Assembly (NCBI GenBank): GCA_963830165.1
Contig: CAWHKZ010000006.1
Location: forward strand, 124,001-188,000
From: Bog-756 sp963830165
GTDB lineage: Bacteria > Actinomycetota > Acidimicrobiia > Acidimicrobiales > RAAP-2
Direction: 5' to 3'
DNA length: 64,000 nt
The notes below the pieces were generated by a model, which saw nothing but the letters and a program-made list of their open reading frames with translations, searched no databases and had not been told where the DNA came from. The translations under genes and the position numbers were made by a program. Below are positions 62,080 through 64,000 of the stretch, piece after piece. Numbering within the stretch: the stretch's first letter is position 1; the number at the start of each line of letters is the position of its first letter.

Positions 62080-64000
62080 TCAGGTGGCCGGCGCGGTCAG
62101 GTCGTAGATCGTCACGCCGTCGACCGTGCGGGCCGTGAAGTGGGAGCTGACCCACGACGAGATGGCCGAGGCGTCCGAGGTCGTCGAGTTGCCCCGGCCG
62201 GGGGACCCACCCCCGAACCCGCCCCCACCGCTGATGTAGTAGTGGATCTTGCCCTGGGCCACGTACGTCTCGAACTGGGCCAGGGTCGGCGCCGGGTCGG
62301 TGCCGTTGAAGCCTCCGATGGCCATGACCGGGTCGTCGGTGGCCAACTGGTAGCCGGCGGCCGAGTCCGCCCCGGTGGTGGCGGCCACCCACGAATAGTG
62401 CGACGCGCCGGACTCGAGCAGGGCGACCAGCTGCTTGCCGGGTGTCGAGGAGTTGAGCAGTCCGCCGGCGGCGCCGCCGCCGCCGAACCCGCCGGCGAAC
62501 CGGTGGAGGATGCTCCCGGGGATGGAGCCGCCGCCGGGACCGCCGGGGCCGCCGAACCCGCCGAAGCCGCCGGCCGGCCCCGCGCCCGCTCCGGGGAACC
62601 CACCGCCACCGGCGAAGCGGCCGCCGCCGAACCCGCCCCGACCGGCGAACCCGCCGTGACCGCCGGGCCCGCCGCCACCGCCGGGCCCGAACCCGCCGCC
62701 CTGGATGGCGGGACCGGCCGAGGGGATGGATCCGGAGTGGGGGGTCGAGGCCGTGTCGACGGCGTAAGCCGCTGGTCCGGCCACGATGGCGGCGATGCCG
62801 AGGCCGGCGATGCCGGCGGCCAGCACGCCGCGTGCCCGGGGGGATGCGGCGATGCCGATCGCGGCCAGGATCCCGGCGGCCAGGATGGCCCAGCGCAGTG
62901 CCGGGTACCACTGCGGGCTCCAGCCCAGCAGGACGAACGCCCAGGCCACCGAGGCCAGGATGGCCAGGCACAGGGCGATGCGCGGGACCAGCTCGACCCG
63001 TCGCTTCCACAGGAAGGTGCCGCCCATGCCGACCAGGGCCCCGATCGCCGGGGCGAGGGCCACCGAGTAGTACGGATGGATGATGCCCTGGGCGTAGCTG
63101 AAGACGAGAGCGGTGAGCACGAGCCATCCGCCGAAGAGCAGGAAGCCGCTGCGGGTGCGGTCGGTGCGTGGCGCCCGGCGGGTCATCCAGAGTGCGGCCA
63201 CCAGGCCGATGAGGACGCCGGGGATGAGCCACGAGATCTGTCCGCCGAACGTCCGGAGGAAGAGGCGGTCCCACCCGGTCGGGCCCCACATCGAGCCCGG
63301 GGTGGTGCCGCCGCCCACGCTGCCGGTCTCGTTGCCGCTGATCCGGCCGAGGCCGTTGTAGCCGAAGATCAGGTTGAGGATGTTGTCGTCGGTGGAGCCG
63401 CCGACGTAGGGGCGGTCCGCCTTCGGGGTCAGCTCGACGGCGGCGACCCACCATCCGGACGACACCACGACGGCGATGCCGCAGTAGATCAGCTGGACGA
63501 TGCGCCTGCCCAGCTTGGGCGGGCCGGCCAGCAGGTAGACCAGGGCCAGCACGGGCAGCAGGATGAAGGCCTGCAGCATCTTGGTGATGAAGCCGAAGCC
63601 GACGAGCGCCCCGGCGAGGACCAGCCACCGCGTCCGGCCGGCCTCGAGGGCGCGGATGGTGGCGTACGCCGCACACGTCATCACGAGGGCGAGGAGTGCG
63701 TCCGGATTGTTGAAGCGGAACATCAGCGCGGCCACGGGCGTCACGGCCAGGACGGCCCCGGCCAGCAGACCGGCCGCAGGCGAGAACCAGCGCCGTACGC
63801 AGAGGTAGAGGACGCCCACGGTGGCGACGCCCTCGAGGGCCTGGGGGACGAGCAGGCTCCACGAGTTGAGGCCGAAGACGCGGGCCGACAGCTCCATGAC
63901 CCACAGCGAGGCCGGGGGCTTGTCCACGGTGATGAAGTTGGACGAGTCGAACGAGCCGAAGAAGAAGGCTTTCCAGCTCTTGGTGCCGGCCTCGACGGCG
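62080..64000 (-). CDS. Glycosyltransferase family 39 / ArnT-like mannosyltransferase, 5' end beyond the window
   Basis: At least 640 residues; the frame is open to the right edge. The visible part begins with a loop FITVDKPPASLWVMELSARVFG, as in GT39/ArnT proteins after their first membrane segment, then about 11 membrane helices, with TKADRPYVGG and QGIIHPYYSVALAPAIGALVG among the conserved loops. From residue ~390 a Gly/Phe/Pro-rich linker of about 90 residues joins the membrane part to a soluble C-terminal domain (SGASHYSWVAATTGADSAAGYQLATDDPVMAIGGFNG). Such enzymes move a sugar from a polyprenyl-phosphate carrier to a lipid or protein on the outer face. The catalytic Asp pair of the first loop lies beyond the window. 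Confidence 0.8.
   Translation of the reverse strand, partial: AVEAGTKSWKAFFFGSFDSSNFITVDKPPASLWVMELSARVFGLNSWSLLVPQALEGVATVGVLYLCVRRWFSPAAGLLAGAVLAVTPVAALMFRFNNPDALLALVMTCAAYATIRALEAGRTRWLVLAGALVGFGFITKMLQAFILLPVLALVYLLAGPPKLGRRIVQLIYCGIAVVVSSGWWVAAVELTPKADRPYVGGSTDDNILNLIFGYNGLGRISGNETGSVGGGTTPGSMWGPTGWDRLFLRTFGGQISWLIPGVLIGLVAALWMTRRAPRTDRTRSGFLLFGGWLVLTALVFSYAQGIIHPYYSVALAPAIGALVGMGGTFLWKRRVELVPRIALCLAILASVAWAFVLLGWSPQWYPALRWAILAAGILAAIGIAASPRARGVLAAGIAGLGIAAIVAGPAAYAVDTASTPHSGSIPSAGPAIQGGGFGPGGGGGPGGHGGFAGRGGFGGGRFAGGGGFPGAGAGPAGGFGGFGGPGGPGGGSIPGSILHRFAGGFGGGGAAGGLLNSSTPGKQLVALLESGASHYSWVAATTGADSAAGYQLATDDPVMAIGGFNGTDPAPTLAQFETYVAQGKIHYYISGGGGFGGGSPGRGNSTTSDASAISSWVSSHFTARTVDGVTIYDLTAPAT

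Noticed and set aside
1..64000. CRISPR arrays, rRNA or tRNA genes, insertion sequences, prophage or defence islands
   Set aside because: I looked for regularly spaced repeats, cloverleaf-type sequences, transposase motifs and phage structural genes and found none; the window looks like ordinary chromosomal backbone.

Overview
The window is a high-GC chromosomal segment from an actinobacterium, most likely of the class Acidimicrobiia. The grounds are the codon bias, frequent GTG starts, an F420-type luciferase-like oxidoreductase and an F420-type PPOX protein, two mycothiol-type DinB-fold proteins, an actinobacterial recC-recB-recD operon, and a secreted protein built from 42-residue GYWLVA-DGGIF-YGDA repeats of a kind common in that class. 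The lineage is inferred from gene content alone. I see no rRNA, tRNA, CRISPR array, insertion sequence, phage gene or attachment site.

Layout. 1-7.9 kb: tail of a ThrE-like exporter, a serine hydrolase/esterase pair, two SDR dehydrogenases, a SnoaL-like protein, an NAD(P)-dependent amine-dehydrogenase-like protein and a sulfatase; this looks like small-molecule catabolism. 7.9-12 kb: class V aminotransferase, pdxH-like oxidase, acyl-CoA dehydrogenase and acyl-CoA thioesterase, all four broken by many single-base frameshifts. 12-16.4 kb: F420 oxidoreductase, a small hypothetical gene, a phytoene-dehydrogenase-like flavoprotein and a protein with a PemK/MazF-like C-terminus. 16.6-22.7 kb: two coupled secreted proteins (one with Ig-like repeats), an APC permease and an FtsH-like AAA protease. 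23-28.2 kb: a lipoprotein, then a tightly coupled MFS exporter / MerR / dienelactone hydrolase / DUF6295-like cassette, and a DUF5684-like membrane protein. 28.3-37.1 kb: recC-recB-recD. 37-43.6 kb: methyltransferase, two mycothiol-type proteins, hypotheticals, the repeat protein, a PPOX protein and an esterase. 43.7-48.1 kb: a MarR-ABC-ABC exporter operon with a palindromic operator. 48.2-56.1 kb: a lipoprotein-like anchored protein, a Gfo/Idh/MocA oxidoreductase with a sugar-isomerase-like partner, an LpqC-like esterase, an aldehyde dehydrogenase and an MMPL transporter. 56.3-64 kb: a tyrosine phosphatase, a GABA-type aminotransferase, a two-domain VOC protein, an acyl-CoA dehydrogenase, a GNAT acetyltransferase and a GT39 mannosyltransferase-like protein cut by the window end.

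Two patterns run through the window. Many monocistronic genes have a TANNNT hexamer 5-8 nt before an ATG or GTG with little or no Shine-Dalgarno sequence, which is the signature of leaderless transcripts, while operon-internal genes are joined by 4-bp GTGA or ATGA overlaps. Single-base frameshifts, mostly +1, recur in otherwise well-conserved genes and cluster at 8.5-11.5 kb. I read most of these as consensus errors rather than decay, so several products marked broken here are probably intact in the organism.

I did not find a clearly undescribed system. The most interesting candidates are the PemK-like fusion protein, the MFS-MerR-hydrolase-DUF6295 cassette, the FtsH-like protease with an altered Walker B motif, and the palindromes in the 5.9 kb divergent region.
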